DNA from: Neisseriaceae bacterium
Lineage (GTDB): Bacteria; Pseudomonadota; Gammaproteobacteria; Burkholderiales; Neisseriaceae
Reading direction: 5' to 3'
DNA length: 64,000 nt
Assembly: GCA_017458185.1 (NCBI GenBank)
Contig: JAFTFY010000014.1
Coordinates: forward strand, 62,001 to 126,000
Position numbers and translations under genes: made by a program. Below are positions 38,230 to 45,610 of the stretch, piece after piece. A model generated the notes under the pieces. The model ran no database searches, was not told the DNA's origin, and worked only from the letters and a program-made list of their open reading frames with translations. Each line of letters begins with the position of its first letter. Positions within the stretch are counted from its first letter, which is position 1.

Positions 38230-39676
38230 TAATAAAGTGTTTTTTGTGAATTTTAGTGAAGTGGAAGATAGGTTAGACCCACAATATTTTTTCTCGAAAA
38301 ATAATTTACATTTGGCGAATAATACAATTTTTCCAGTCTATCCGATTGCACAAGTTTTAGATTTACAGCGTGGTAAATTCGGACACCGTCCAAGAAATGA
38401 CCCAAAATTGTACAATGGACAATATCCGTTTATTCAAACTGGTGATATTGTCAAAGCCAGCCTGAATAACTTGCCGATTGAATTTTCACAAACTTTAAAT
38501 GAATTAGGTTTGAAAACCAGTCGTTTGGTTTCTGAAAAAGTGGTTGTTTTAACAATCGCTGCAAATATCGGTTACACTGCTATTTTGGATTATTCTGCTT
38601 GTTTCCCTGATAGTTTGATTGCGATTAAACCAAAAGAAGAACAAATATTGTATTTGGAATATATGGACATTTACTTTAAGTCTATTCGTCAGTATTTAGA
38701 TGATTTAGCACCGCAGGCTGCACAGAAAAATATAAATTATCAACAACTTGCTAAAATACCTTTTGTTGTTCCGCCCCAAAAAAGACAACAAGAGATTATT
38801 GAGTTAAAGCATAAAAATAACATTTTAGCCAATCAAAAACTAAAACAATCCCAAACCTTATTAAACAGCATTTCTGATTATTTACTGGAAAAATTAGGCA
38901 TAACTGTACCACAAGTGGATAATTCTTTAAGTAATCGGATATTTTTTATCAATGCAAATGATATTCGTGGCGGACGATTAGACCCATTTAATCAGATTGG
39001 TTATTATCGAGAATTTGCGGAAAAATTATTGCAAAACAAGTTTGGATATAAGCCATTAAAAGATTTCATCATTCATGACTGTTCGGGGAATTGGGGGAAT
39101 GATATTGTTGATAATTTTGATGAAAATATTTTTGATAAGTACTTAATTGTTAGAGCAACTGAATTTGATAACCAAGATAACTTACAACTTAATGCGGATA
39201 AAATTAAATTTCGTTTGCTTGATAAGCAAAAACTATCTAATTTAAGAATTCAAGAAAATGATATTTTGGTTGAAAAGTCGGGCGGTAGCGAAAATCAACC
39301 AGTTGGACGAGTGGCTATCTTGGATACACATATTTTAGAAAAATATGATGGAAATATTGCATTTTCTAACTTTATTCACAAAATTTCAGTTGATAAAAAT
39401 ATGATTGATCCACATTTTTTATTTTACTATCTAAAAATGTTGCATCATTTCAAATATACCGAAAGAATGCAAAGCCAAACAAATGGTATCCGTAATTTGA
39501 TTTTAAAGGATTTTTTCGATATTCCAATTCTGAATGTTCCGCTTGAAACCCAAAAAACCATTGTTGCCCATATTAAACAAATTCGCGAACAAGCCAAAAA
39601 CCTTGAACAACAAGCAAAAGATTTATTGCAACAAACACAACAAGAAATTGAAAAAATGATTTTAGGTAATGATTAA
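38222..39676 (+). CDS. hsdS: Restriction-modification specificity (S) subunit
   Basis: 484 residues from the ATG at 38222, which overlaps the methylase stop by 8 bases and has AGGGAAG before it. Two target-recognition halves (residues about 1-190 and 240-430) each end in a coiled region: PPQKRQQEIIELKHKNNILANQKLKQSQ and PLETQKTIVAHIKQIREQAKNLEQQAKDLLQQ, the conserved spacers of S subunits. It would direct the upstream nuclease-methylase to a bipartite site. The target site cannot be read from sequence. The gene is AT-rich, in keeping with transfer. Confidence 0.85.
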   Translation: MNNNKVFFVNFSEVEDRLDPQYFFSKNNLHLANNTIFPVYPIAQVLDLQRGKFGHRPRNDPKLYNGQYPFIQTGDIVKASLNNLPIEFSQTLNELGLKTSRLVSEKVVVLTIAANIGYTAILDYSACFPDSLIAIKPKEEQILYLEYMDIYFKSIRQYLDDLAPQAAQKNINYQQLAKIPFVVPPQKRQQEIIELKHKNNILANQKLKQSQTLLNSISDYLLEKLGITVPQVDNSLSNRIFFINANDIRGGRLDPFNQIGYYREFAEKLLQNKFGYKPLKDFIIHDCSGNWGNDIVDNFDENIFDKYLIVRATEFDNQDNLQLNADKIKFRLLDKQKLSNLRIQENDILVEKSGGSENQPVGRVAILDTHILEKYDGNIAFSNFIHKISVDKNMIDPHFLFYYLKMLHHFKYTERMQSQTNGIRNLILKDFFDIPILNVPLETQKTIVAHIKQIREQAKNLEQQAKDLLQQTQQEIEKMILGND

Positions 39677-39750
39677 AAATATAACCTTTCAGGCTGCCTG
39701 AAAGGGTTTTTGCATTGTCGTTTTTAGGATAGGTGCGTTTTCCATAGTTA

Positions 39751-39793
39751 GGAGATTACTACGCCTTGACTTTCGTCAAGGCTCGTAATAACA
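39751..39793 (-). repeat. Degenerate REP-like palindromic unit
   Basis: GGAGATTACTACG, the hairpin CCTTGAC-TTTC-GTCAAGG, then CTCGTAATAACAG. It is the same frame as other units but with several flank changes (TTGCCAC to TTACTAC). The 308-base gap before mlaC also holds uptake sequences and the leader hairpin listed below. Confidence 0.6.
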
Positions 39794-39905
39794 GTAATTT
39801 TTTTGTATGCGTTACTGTTTTGATTGTTCAGGCAGCCTGAAACGGTGTTCAACTTCCACAAGTGAAGTTAAAACCTTTTGTAAGTGTGGTAAAATACGCC
39901 CACTG

Positions 39906-39937
39906 ACCTTATCAATTTTGCTGATTAAGGTTTTTTT
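39906..39937 (+). terminator. Terminator-like hairpin in the mlaC leader
   Basis: ACCTTATCA and TGATTAAGGT pair with one bulged T around a short loop, followed by TTTTTTT. A TAAAAT box with a TG extension lies at 39890-39895, so transcripts from it would begin at the hairpin. It is either the remnant terminator of a lost upstream gene or an attenuator of mlaCBA. Confidence 0.5.
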
Positions 39938-39984
39938 AATCTGTAATTTACATATAATGCACCACTTGTTCAATAAAGGAAAAA

Positions 39985-40596
39985 ATGATGAATATGTTGA
40001 AAAAAGCCGTTTTAACTGCCAGCACTGTGTTGTTTTGCTCTGTTGCCTTTGCCGCACCTGCGGACGCGGTGAATCAGGTGAAAACCAACTCGGTTGAAAT
40101 TTTGAAAATTCTCAATAAAGAAAATGGGGCAAATGCAGATGCGGTGCGTCTTGAAGCCGAAAATTATGCGTCTCCCTATTTCGATTTTGAACGCATGACG
40201 GCGTTAGCGGTTGGTCAGCCGTGGAAACAAGCCACTGCCCAACAAAAACAACAATTAACCGCCGCATTTCGTGCCAAGTTAATTCGCATTTATTCGGGCA
40301 CCATGTTTCAATATAAATCGGCACAAGTGAAAGTCAATGACAATCCGCGTGTGGAAAACAACGGCAAACAGGTGATTATCAGCACCGAAGTGTTGCCCAC
40401 GGCTAATTCCCCTAAAAGCGAGATTGTGCATATTGATTACACCACTTATCAAAACGGCGACAAATACCGTATTTACGATGTGAAAGTGGAAGGTCAAAGT
40501 TTGGTAACGGTTTATCGCAATCAATTCAAAGAGATTGTGAATAAAAGTGGCATTGACGGTTTGATTGCCGAATTAAGCAAAGAAAGTGGCAAATAA
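39985..40596 (+). CDS. mlaC: Phospholipid transport periplasmic protein MlaC
   Basis: 203 residues with a signal peptide cleaved after AFA|AP near residue 23. The body (ENYASPYFDFERMTALAVGQPWKQATAQQKQQLTAAFRAKLIRIYSGTMFQY) is the MlaC/Ttg2D family, which shuttles phospholipids between the inner-membrane MlaFEDB complex and outer-membrane MlaA. AAAGGA precedes the start. The genes mlaF, mlaE and mlaD, normally just upstream, are missing from this window. mlaB follows directly. Confidence 0.92.
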   Translation: MMNMLKKAVLTASTVLFCSVAFAAPADAVNQVKTNSVEILKILNKENGANADAVRLEAENYASPYFDFERMTALAVGQPWKQATAQQKQQLTAAFRAKLIRIYSGTMFQYKSAQVKVNDNPRVENNGKQVIISTEVLPTANSPKSEIVHIDYTTYQNGDKYRIYDVKVEGQSLVTVYRNQFKEIVNKSGIDGLIAELSKESGK

Positions 40597-40860
40597 ATGC
40601 AGCAAACAAAATCAGGTAATACCTTGATTTTAAGCGAAAATATCGACAATAACAGCGTTACTGTCGATATTTTTCGCGAATTTCAAAAAAACTTGCAAGG
40701 TGTGGAAAAAATCACCTTTCAAGATATTTCTCGTGTGGATTCCACAGTAATTGCCCTGATTGCGGCTGCCAAACGCAACCTGAAAACGCTTAAAATTGAA
40801 AACATTCCGCCACAAATGACGGATTTATTAAAATTGTATCATCTTGATGACTGGACTTAA
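40597..40860 (+). CDS. mlaB: STAS-domain protein MlaB
   Basis: 87 residues, a single STAS domain with the conserved DSTVIALIAAAKR loop after strand 3. MlaB binds the MlaF ATPase and is needed for transporter assembly and activity. Its ATG directly follows the mlaC stop, indicating coupling, and mlaA starts 5 bases after it. Identity rests on the context plus the fold pattern, as STAS domains are divergent. Confidence 0.85.
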   Translation: MQQTKSGNTLILSENIDNNSVTVDIFREFQKNLQGVEKITFQDISRVDSTVIALIAAAKRNLKTLKIENIPPQMTDLLKLYHLDDWT

Positions 40861-40864
40861 CACT

Positions 40865-41659
40865 ATGAAAATGCGTCATTTTTTGCTTGTTTCCATGGTA
40901 TGTACGCTGGCGGCTTGTGCAAACAATCCGAATGACCCCTACGAACCTTATAACCGCACGATGTTCAAAGTGAATGACGCTTTGGACACCGCCATTTTAG
41001 CCCCGACTGCACGGGGTTATAATAAAGTGGTGCCAAAACCTGTGCGTTCAGGCGTTACCAATGTGTTTGATAACTTAAAAGATGTGGTGAGTTTTGGCAG
41101 CAATGTGTTGCGTTTAGATGTGGAAAAAGCCAGCACCGACTTTGTGCGTGTGGGTTTCAATACGGTCTTTGGCTTGGGCGGATTATTGCCGATGGCAGAT
41201 TTGGCACAAATACCCAACAACAAAAATACCTTGGGCGACACATTTGCGTCTTGGGGTTGGAAAAACAGCAATTATTTTGTTATGCCCTTGTCAGGGCCTT
41301 CAACCGTGCGGGATTCATTAGGCGGTGCGGTTACCACAGTTTATTCGCCACAAGGTGCGTTAATCAGCAACAACGGCGTTTTGGCAGGCGTAACCGCTTT
41401 GAATGTGGTTGATTCTCGTGCTAAATATATCGGCTTAACCGACACCATGAAAGACGCCGCCCCCGACAAATACGCCTACACCCGCGATTTTTATATGCGA
41501 TACCGTGCCAAACAAACAGGCGGCAAATACGGTCAAAATGATGATGAAGAAGTGGATATTGATGATTTAATGGGCGACACCGAAAACGCTTCTGCAAACG
41601 AAAATCCGCCTGAAACCCCTGAAACAACTGAAATAAATGAGGAAAAGGTAACGGAATAA
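40865..41659 (+). CDS. mlaA: Outer-membrane lipoprotein MlaA (VacJ)
   Basis: 264 residues. From the ATG at 40865 there is a short signal with lipobox LAAC and Cys18; an upstream in-frame ATG at 40844 inside mlaB would spoil it. The body is typical VacJ: DPYEPYNRTMFKVNDALD, DNLKDVVSFGSNVLRLD, NTVFGLGGLLPMADLAQIPNNKNTLGDTFASWGW, VMPLSGPSTVRDSLG. It sits in the outer membrane with porin and removes phospholipid from the outer leaflet. The C-terminal 40 residues are acidic and low in complexity. Confidence 0.95.
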   Translation: MKMRHFLLVSMVCTLAACANNPNDPYEPYNRTMFKVNDALDTAILAPTARGYNKVVPKPVRSGVTNVFDNLKDVVSFGSNVLRLDVEKASTDFVRVGFNTVFGLGGLLPMADLAQIPNNKNTLGDTFASWGWKNSNYFVMPLSGPSTVRDSLGGAVTTVYSPQGALISNNGVLAGVTALNVVDSRAKYIGLTDTMKDAAPDKYAYTRDFYMRYRAKQTGGKYGQNDDEEVDIDDLMGDTENASANENPPETPETTEINEEKVTE

Positions 41660-41662
41660 TTT

Positions 41663-41805
41663 ATAGGGTGGGCAGGCTACCCACCGCAAAGCCGTAAGGC
41701 TTTGTTGTAGGGTGGATAACGCTACGCTCTAACCCACCATAACGGACAAAATGATTGACAGCAACTTCTCATAGCATTGTCGGTGGGCAGAAATGCCCAC
41801 CCTAT
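41663..41805. repeat. GTAGGGTGGG-type inverted-repeat element
   Basis: ATAGGGTGGGCAGGCTACCC(ACC) on the left faces GGTGGGCAGAAATGCCCACC(CTAT) on the right. A partial internal unit GTAGGGTGGATAACGC lies at about 41709, with an AAAGCC/GGCTTT mini-hairpin between. It directly follows mlaA. Confidence 0.7.
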
Positions 41806-41853
41806 AATATAATTAAACTACTTTTCAGGCTGCCTGAAAATTAAAAAAACGCC

Positions 41854-41920
41854 GTAGGGTGGGTCTTCGACCCACCATTTACATAACAAACACTTGTGGT
41901 GGCGTGACGACCCACCCTAC
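41854..41920. repeat. GTAGGGTGGG inverted-repeat element
   Basis: GTAGGGTGGGTCTTCGACCC(ACC) faces GGTGGCGTGACGACCCACCC(TAC). The left arm holds a perfect GGGTC-TTC-GACCC triloop hairpin. It ends 20 bases before the next gene, just upstream of its ribosome site. Confidence 0.7.
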
Positions 41921-41939
41921 AATAATAAGGAAACCAAAA

Positions 41940-42311
41940 ATGTTTGAAACCAACCGCAGTGTGGTGATGTTAATACCGCAAGAACCTTTTTGGGCGTGGT
42001 TAAACAGCCTGCCCGATAGCGATTTAGACGATTTAAGTTTAGAAGATTTGCAAGACGACCCCAATGCTTATCTGATTGACGCTTGCGATGATATTGACCA
42101 AGTGTGGGACGAGATTATCAGCCGTTTGGACGAATTATTTTCGGCAGAACTCGCCGACTGGTGCGAAGACCCGGAACACTGGCCTGATATAAATCCTGAA
42201 ATTTTTACCGAATGGTTTGAAATTCGCATTGCCACAGTGGTTGCCGATTTGCCCAATAAAGAAATGCAACGCACGCCCTTTGAACCGATTATTCTCAACC
42301 CAGACGCATAA
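41940..42311 (+). CDS. Conserved-looking acidic hypothetical protein
   Basis: 123 residues from the ATG at 41940, which follows AAGGA at good distance; the open frame upstream runs through a repeat element and is not coding. The protein is strongly acidic (SLPDSDLDDLSLEDLQDDPNAYLIDACDDIDQVWDEIISRLDELF) with many tryptophans. No signal or membrane segment is seen. I do not recognise the family. Its last codons and stop form the left edge of an 86-bp duplicated segment, and the original neighbour downstream was the thioesterase gene. Confidence 0.7.
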   Translation: MFETNRSVVMLIPQEPFWAWLNSLPDSDLDDLSLEDLQDDPNAYLIDACDDIDQVWDEIISRLDELFSAELADWCEDPEHWPDINPEIFTEWFEIRIATVVADLPNKEMQRTPFEPIILNPDA

Positions 42312-42388
42312 AAATGTTACCAGACACCATTATCAAAGTGCATGGCTATCATCTTGATGTGTATCAGTATGTCAATAACGCCCGCTAT
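42303..42388 (+). pseudogene. Truncated 5' fragment of the thioesterase gene (target duplication, left copy)
   Basis: These 86 bases match 43065-43150 at 81 positions. They begin GACGCATAAAAATGTTAC and include the first 25 codons of the thioesterase gene (MLPDTIIKVHGYHLDVYQYV...) before breaking off into the leader of the inserted gene. The fragment cannot encode an enzyme. It marks where the 42408-43073 gene inserted. Confidence 0.9.
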
Positions 42389-42407
42389 CTAAAAGGAGTA
42401 CTGTAAT

Positions 42408-43073
42408 ATGTTAAAAATAACAAATGAAGTCTTGGAGCAGTATGCTCAAAAAGTCAAAAATGACCCAAAATATGGTTCGGAAAACAAGTTAATTGACCAA
42501 GCATTAAAAGAAAATCCGTTGAATACAAATATTTCAACGGTAGCGATGAAAATTTGTTTAATTGACTTAACAAATAGGACAAATTTAAGTAGAAATCTTG
42601 GCACAGAAGATGGTTTATACAAACTATCAGACACAATAGTTAAATCTAATTTTGCAGACAAAATAGTTAAATCTAATTTTGATGAAAGAGTTAAAAATGG
42701 AGATTTAACATTAGTCAGTGAATTGTCAGAATGGACAAAAAAAGAAATAGGAAAAAATTTATTTTCTTTTATTTCAAAATATTGCTTATATCATAATGTG
42801 CATTGTTATGATAGAGATGATTATGCAATATTTGATAGCGTGCTTTCTCAAAATTTAGGAAAATACATTGATGAAAAAGACTATAAAAAAATCACAGGTA
42901 AGACTCTGTTTAAAAACTCATTTGAAAAAATGAGAAAAGAATCTGACTATTCACAATATATGAAGATAATAGACCATATTATCAAACAAAATAACATAAC
43001 CGTAGATAAACCGCGTAGAAAATTAGACTGGTTTATTTGGTATAAAAATAAAAACAACGAGAAAGACGCATAA
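42408..43073 (+). CDS. Inserted gene of unknown function, possible defence or mobile gene
   Basis: 221 residues, AT-rich and lysine/asparagine-rich, unlike its neighbours. AAGGAG precedes the start and begins only a few bases after the duplicated segment ends. No signal or membrane helix is seen. The stretch LFSFISKYCLYHNVHCYDRDDYAIFDSVL resembles an 'SFxSKYCxxHNxxxYxxYDS' motif I recall from unassigned proteins in defence-type loci, but I cannot name a family. Its last two codons and stop come from the right copy of the 86-bp repeat. Insertion with long target duplication is a pattern described for restriction-modification genes. Confidence 0.7.
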   Translation: MLKITNEVLEQYAQKVKNDPKYGSENKLIDQALKENPLNTNISTVAMKICLIDLTNRTNLSRNLGTEDGLYKLSDTIVKSNFADKIVKSNFDERVKNGDLTLVSELSEWTKKEIGKNLFSFISKYCLYHNVHCYDRDDYAIFDSVLSQNLGKYIDEKDYKKITGKTLFKNSFEKMRKESDYSQYMKIIDHIIKQNNITVDKPRRKLDWFIWYKNKNNEKDA

Positions 43074-43150
43074 AAATGTTACCCGAAACCACAATCAAAG
43101 TGCATGGCTATCATCTTGATGTGTATCAGCATGTCAATAACGCCCGCTAT
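43065..43150 (+). repeat. Target duplication, right copy (86 bp)
   Basis: Direct repeat of 42303-42388 with five mismatches. It includes the stop of the inserted gene and the true start of the thioesterase gene. Confidence 0.9.
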
Positions 43151-43480
43151 TTAGAATTTTTAGAAGAAGCCCGCTGGAACGCTTTGGAAGACGGCATACT
43201 CATCAAAACCCTGCAAGAAAAAAACTGGGGTTTTGCTGTGGTGAATATCAACATCGCCTTTCGCCGTGCTGCCGTTTTGGGCGATGTTTTGCTGATTAAA
43301 ACCGAACACGCAGGTTTTACCAACAAAAGTGCCCAATTAAAACAAACCATTATCAACCAAGCCACAAACAAACTGATTAGCGAAGCCGAAGTAACTTATG
43401 TGATTTTCGATATGAGTACCAACAAGGCTTTGCCTTTGGACGAGAATTTACGCAACTTAATTTTGAACGCCACACAATGA
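43076..43480 (+). CDS. Acyl-CoA thioesterase, YbgC/4HBT hotdog family
   Basis: 134 residues with the 4-hydroxybenzoyl-CoA thioesterase pattern LDVYQHVNNARYLEFLEEARWNAL; the family's catalytic aspartate corresponds to Asp in YHLDVYQHVNN. It hydrolyses acyl-CoA thioesters in the cytoplasm as a hotdog oligomer; the natural substrate is unknown. The stop overlaps the TlpA start as ATGA. The gene is intact despite the insertion immediately upstream, because the right copy of the duplication rebuilt its 5' end. It lacks a good ribosome site and may rely on the upstream gene. Confidence 0.85.
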   Translation: MLPETTIKVHGYHLDVYQHVNNARYLEFLEEARWNALEDGILIKTLQEKNWGFAVVNINIAFRRAAVLGDVLLIKTEHAGFTNKSAQLKQTIINQATNKLISEAEVTYVIFDMSTNKALPLDENLRNLILNATQ

Positions 43481-43947
43481 AAAAAACACTGATTACCCTA
43501 ACCCTGATTGCCATTTTAACTGCGTGCAAACCTGCCGCCCCTGCTTTCAGGCTGACTGAAATTGAAACCGCACAAATGATGGACGAACGCAACTTCATCG
43601 GCAAAACTACGGTGCTGAATTTTTGGTATCCGTCTTGTCCAGGTTGCGTCAAAGAAATGCCGCAACTGATTAACTTGCATAACCAATACGCCAACAATCC
43701 GAATTTTCAAACCATCGCCATTTCGCTGAATCTCAATAGCGAAGCGGAAGTAAAAGCGTATATTCAACAATATAAACTGCCGTTTGCGGTAGCATACGAC
43801 AAAGATAAAAAAGCCCAAACTGCCTACAATGTTACACTCGCTCCGATGACTTTTTTGGTCGATAAAAATGGCAAAATCGCCAAACAATATTTGGGCGAAC
43901 CTGAATGGACTGAATTGCAAGGCGAAATTGAACGGCTGTTGAAATAA
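43477..43947 (+). CDS. TlpA-family thioredoxin-like lipoprotein
   Basis: 156 residues. A signal peptide ends in lipobox LTAC with Cys17. The thioredoxin fold follows, with the redox motif WYPSCPGCVKEMPQL (CPGC) near residues 53-56 and the cis-proline segment LAPMTFLVDKNGKI. It would reduce or isomerise disulfides in the periplasm while anchored by lipid; partners are unknown. Translation is coupled to the thioesterase. A single uptake sequence separates it from the convergent ubiG. Confidence 0.88.
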   Translation: MKKTLITLTLIAILTACKPAAPAFRLTEIETAQMMDERNFIGKTTVLNFWYPSCPGCVKEMPQLINLHNQYANNPNFQTIAISLNLNSEAEVKAYIQQYKLPFAVAYDKDKKAQTAYNVTLAPMTFLVDKNGKIAKQYLGEPEWTELQGEIERLLK

Positions 43948-43974
43948 AATGCTTTTCAGGCAGCCTGAAAGATA

Positions 43975-44673
43975 TTACGGCTTACGACAACACATTAAAT
44001 AATTTACCGAAGTATCTTCACTCAACACATAATCACGCGTTAAGGGGCGGTAACTCATGCCCCGTAGGGCAATGGTATCCAAGCCTGCGTTGCGTGCCAT
44101 TCGCACTAATTCGGCAGGGGTGATAAATTTTTTATGCTCGTGTGTGCCACGCGGCAACATTTTTAATACATATTCGGCGGCGATAATGGCGTGTAAATAC
44201 GATTTCATATTGCGATTGAGCGTAGAAAAAAACACGCAACCGCCCTGCTTTGCCAAAGCCGCACAGGCGTTAATCACGCTTTGCGGGTCGGGAATGTGTT
44301 CTAATAATTCCATACAAATGACGCTATCAAACTGTGCAGGTTGTTCTGCGGCTAATTGTTCGGCAGAAATTTTTTGGTAATCAATATCCAAACCGTTGTC
44401 GTGAGCGTGTTGTTGTGCCACTTCTAACGAAGCGTCTGCCAAGTCTATGCCTTTAACGCTTGCTCCTGCTTTGGCTAACGCTTCGCTTAATATACCGCCG
44501 CCGCAACCCACATCAAGCACGCTTTTGCCGCTTAATTCTTCATATTCTTCAATAAACGCCAAACGAATTGGGTTAATGTCGTGCAGGGTTTTCAGTTCGC
44601 CCGCTTTATTCCACCATTTGTCGGCAAGATTGCCAAATTTGCTGATTTCGTCTAAATCTACATTATGGGTCAT
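43975..44673 (-). CDS. ubiG: Ubiquinone biosynthesis O-methyltransferase
   Basis: 232 residues. UbiG performs both O-methylations in ubiquinone synthesis using SAM. The N-terminus NVDLDEISKFGNLADKWWNKAGELKTLHDINPIRLAFI is diagnostic. The SAM motif VLDVGCGGGILSEALA and the post-motif ICMELLEHIPDP are present, and LPRGTHEHKKFITPAEL is characteristic of UbiG. Length is as usual. It is a single gene between convergent TlpA and the upstream toxin-antitoxin pair. Confidence 0.97.
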   Translation of the reverse strand: MTHNVDLDEISKFGNLADKWWNKAGELKTLHDINPIRLAFIEEYEELSGKSVLDVGCGGGILSEALAKAGASVKGIDLADASLEVAQQHAHDNGLDIDYQKISAEQLAAEQPAQFDSVICMELLEHIPDPQSVINACAALAKQGGCVFFSTLNRNMKSYLHAIIAAEYVLKMLPRGTHEHKKFITPAELVRMARNAGLDTIALRGMSYRPLTRDYVLSEDTSVNYLMCCRKP

Positions 44674-44706
44674 TGTTGTCTTTCTATCTTTCAGGCTGCC
44701 TGAAAC

Positions 44707-45018
44707 TTAAATCACCGCTTGAATGCCTTTGTTTTTGACAATGGTTAAAAGTTTCAACGCCGCACCTTGTGGCTTGCGGATATTGCGTTCCCACGCACTG
44801 ATATTATTTTTGCTGACATTCAAAATATCCGCAAACGCCGCTTGGGTTAAGTGTTCTTTTTGACGCATTTGACGAATTTCATCGCCGTTTAATGGGTTAG
44901 GTTGCACCAAACACGATTTATCATAATCCGCCATACGCTCACCGTTAATTGCACCGATTTGATATAAATCGTTTGCCATTTCATGCACTATTTGAGCCAC
45001 TTCACTTTTGTATCTCAT
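44707..45018 (-). CDS. Helix-turn-helix antitoxin (XRE/HigA-like)
   Basis: 103 residues. The C-terminal half is an XRE helix-turn-helix: GDEIRQMRQKEHLTQAAFADILNVSKNNISAWERNIRKPQGAALKLL. The N-terminal part is helical and probably binds the toxin. Its start overlaps the toxin stop by four bases (ATGA), with the toxin gene first, the HigBA order. It would neutralise the toxin and autorepress the operon. Confidence 0.9.
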   Translation of the reverse strand: MRYKSEVAQIVHEMANDLYQIGAINGERMADYDKSCLVQPNPLNGDEIRQMRQKEHLTQAAFADILNVSKNNISAWERNIRKPQGAALKLLTIVKNKGIQAVI

Positions 45019-45383
45019 TGTTTTAACTCCTGAATTTTGCCTATTTGTAGTAATACATCTAATTTTTCAGTATCAAGATGAAATAAATCTTCTGCTAAAT
45101 TTCTAAAATATCGCAACTCTTCTTCCGTAATATTATCTCGCTCATTTTTACCAAAGGCATACACAAAAAACGCTTTATCGTTTTTCTTTAACAAGATAAT
45201 ACTGCGATAACCGCCGCTTTTGCCTTGTCCTTTGCGTGCTATGCGTTGCTTAATAACCCCGCCGCCTAAATCTGCGTCAATCAAACCCTGCTCGGCACGA
45301 TGAACGGCGGCGATTAAATCTTCGTCAGCAATATGTTGCTTGTGAGCATATTTGCTAATCCATTGATTTTTAAAAATACGCAT
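45015..45383 (-). CDS. RelE/HigB-type toxin
   Basis: 122 residues of the RelE family subgroup with the signature LGGGVIKQRIARKGQGKSGGYRSIILLKKNDKAFFVYAFGKNERDNI. Basic residues in that stretch would contact ribosome-bound mRNA; members cleave mRNA or block translation. It is followed by, and overlaps, the antitoxin gene. An AT-rich stretch precedes it that may hold the operon promoter. Confidence 0.88.
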   Translation of the reverse strand: MRIFKNQWISKYAHKQHIADEDLIAAVHRAEQGLIDADLGGGVIKQRIARKGQGKSGGYRSIILLKKNDKAFFVYAFGKNERDNITEEELRYFRNLAEDLFHLDTEKLDVLLQIGKIQELKQ

Positions 45384-45501
45384 AAGATTTTGTAGTCGAT
45401 TTAGGCTAACGATTTTTGATTATAACACTGATTTGTTTTTTTAACTTTACAGTGTTTCAGGCTGCCTGAAATGGTATCGTCAAACAACTTCAAAATTGAA
45501 A

Positions 45502-45581
45502 TGCGTCTGCCGAGCCTTGCCGTATTATCTATACTGTCTGCGGCTCACCGCTTTTTTTACTTTTGAATTTGTCTGACCACA
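45502..45581. repeat. Neisseria-type dispersed repeat, copy 2
   Basis: CCTTGCCGTATTATCTATAC and the TCTGCGGCT block match copy 1 at 1-79, with a divergent right half ending GACCACATA. It lies in the 227-base gap between the toxin gene and thiD, between two uptake sequences. Confidence 0.5.
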
Positions 45582-45610
45582 TATCAGGCTGCCTGAAAGC
45601 GTGGATTGTT

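Noticed and set aside
42408..43073. DNA glycosylase or named nuclease assignment for the inserted gene
   Set aside because: The similarity was too vague to support; left as unknown.
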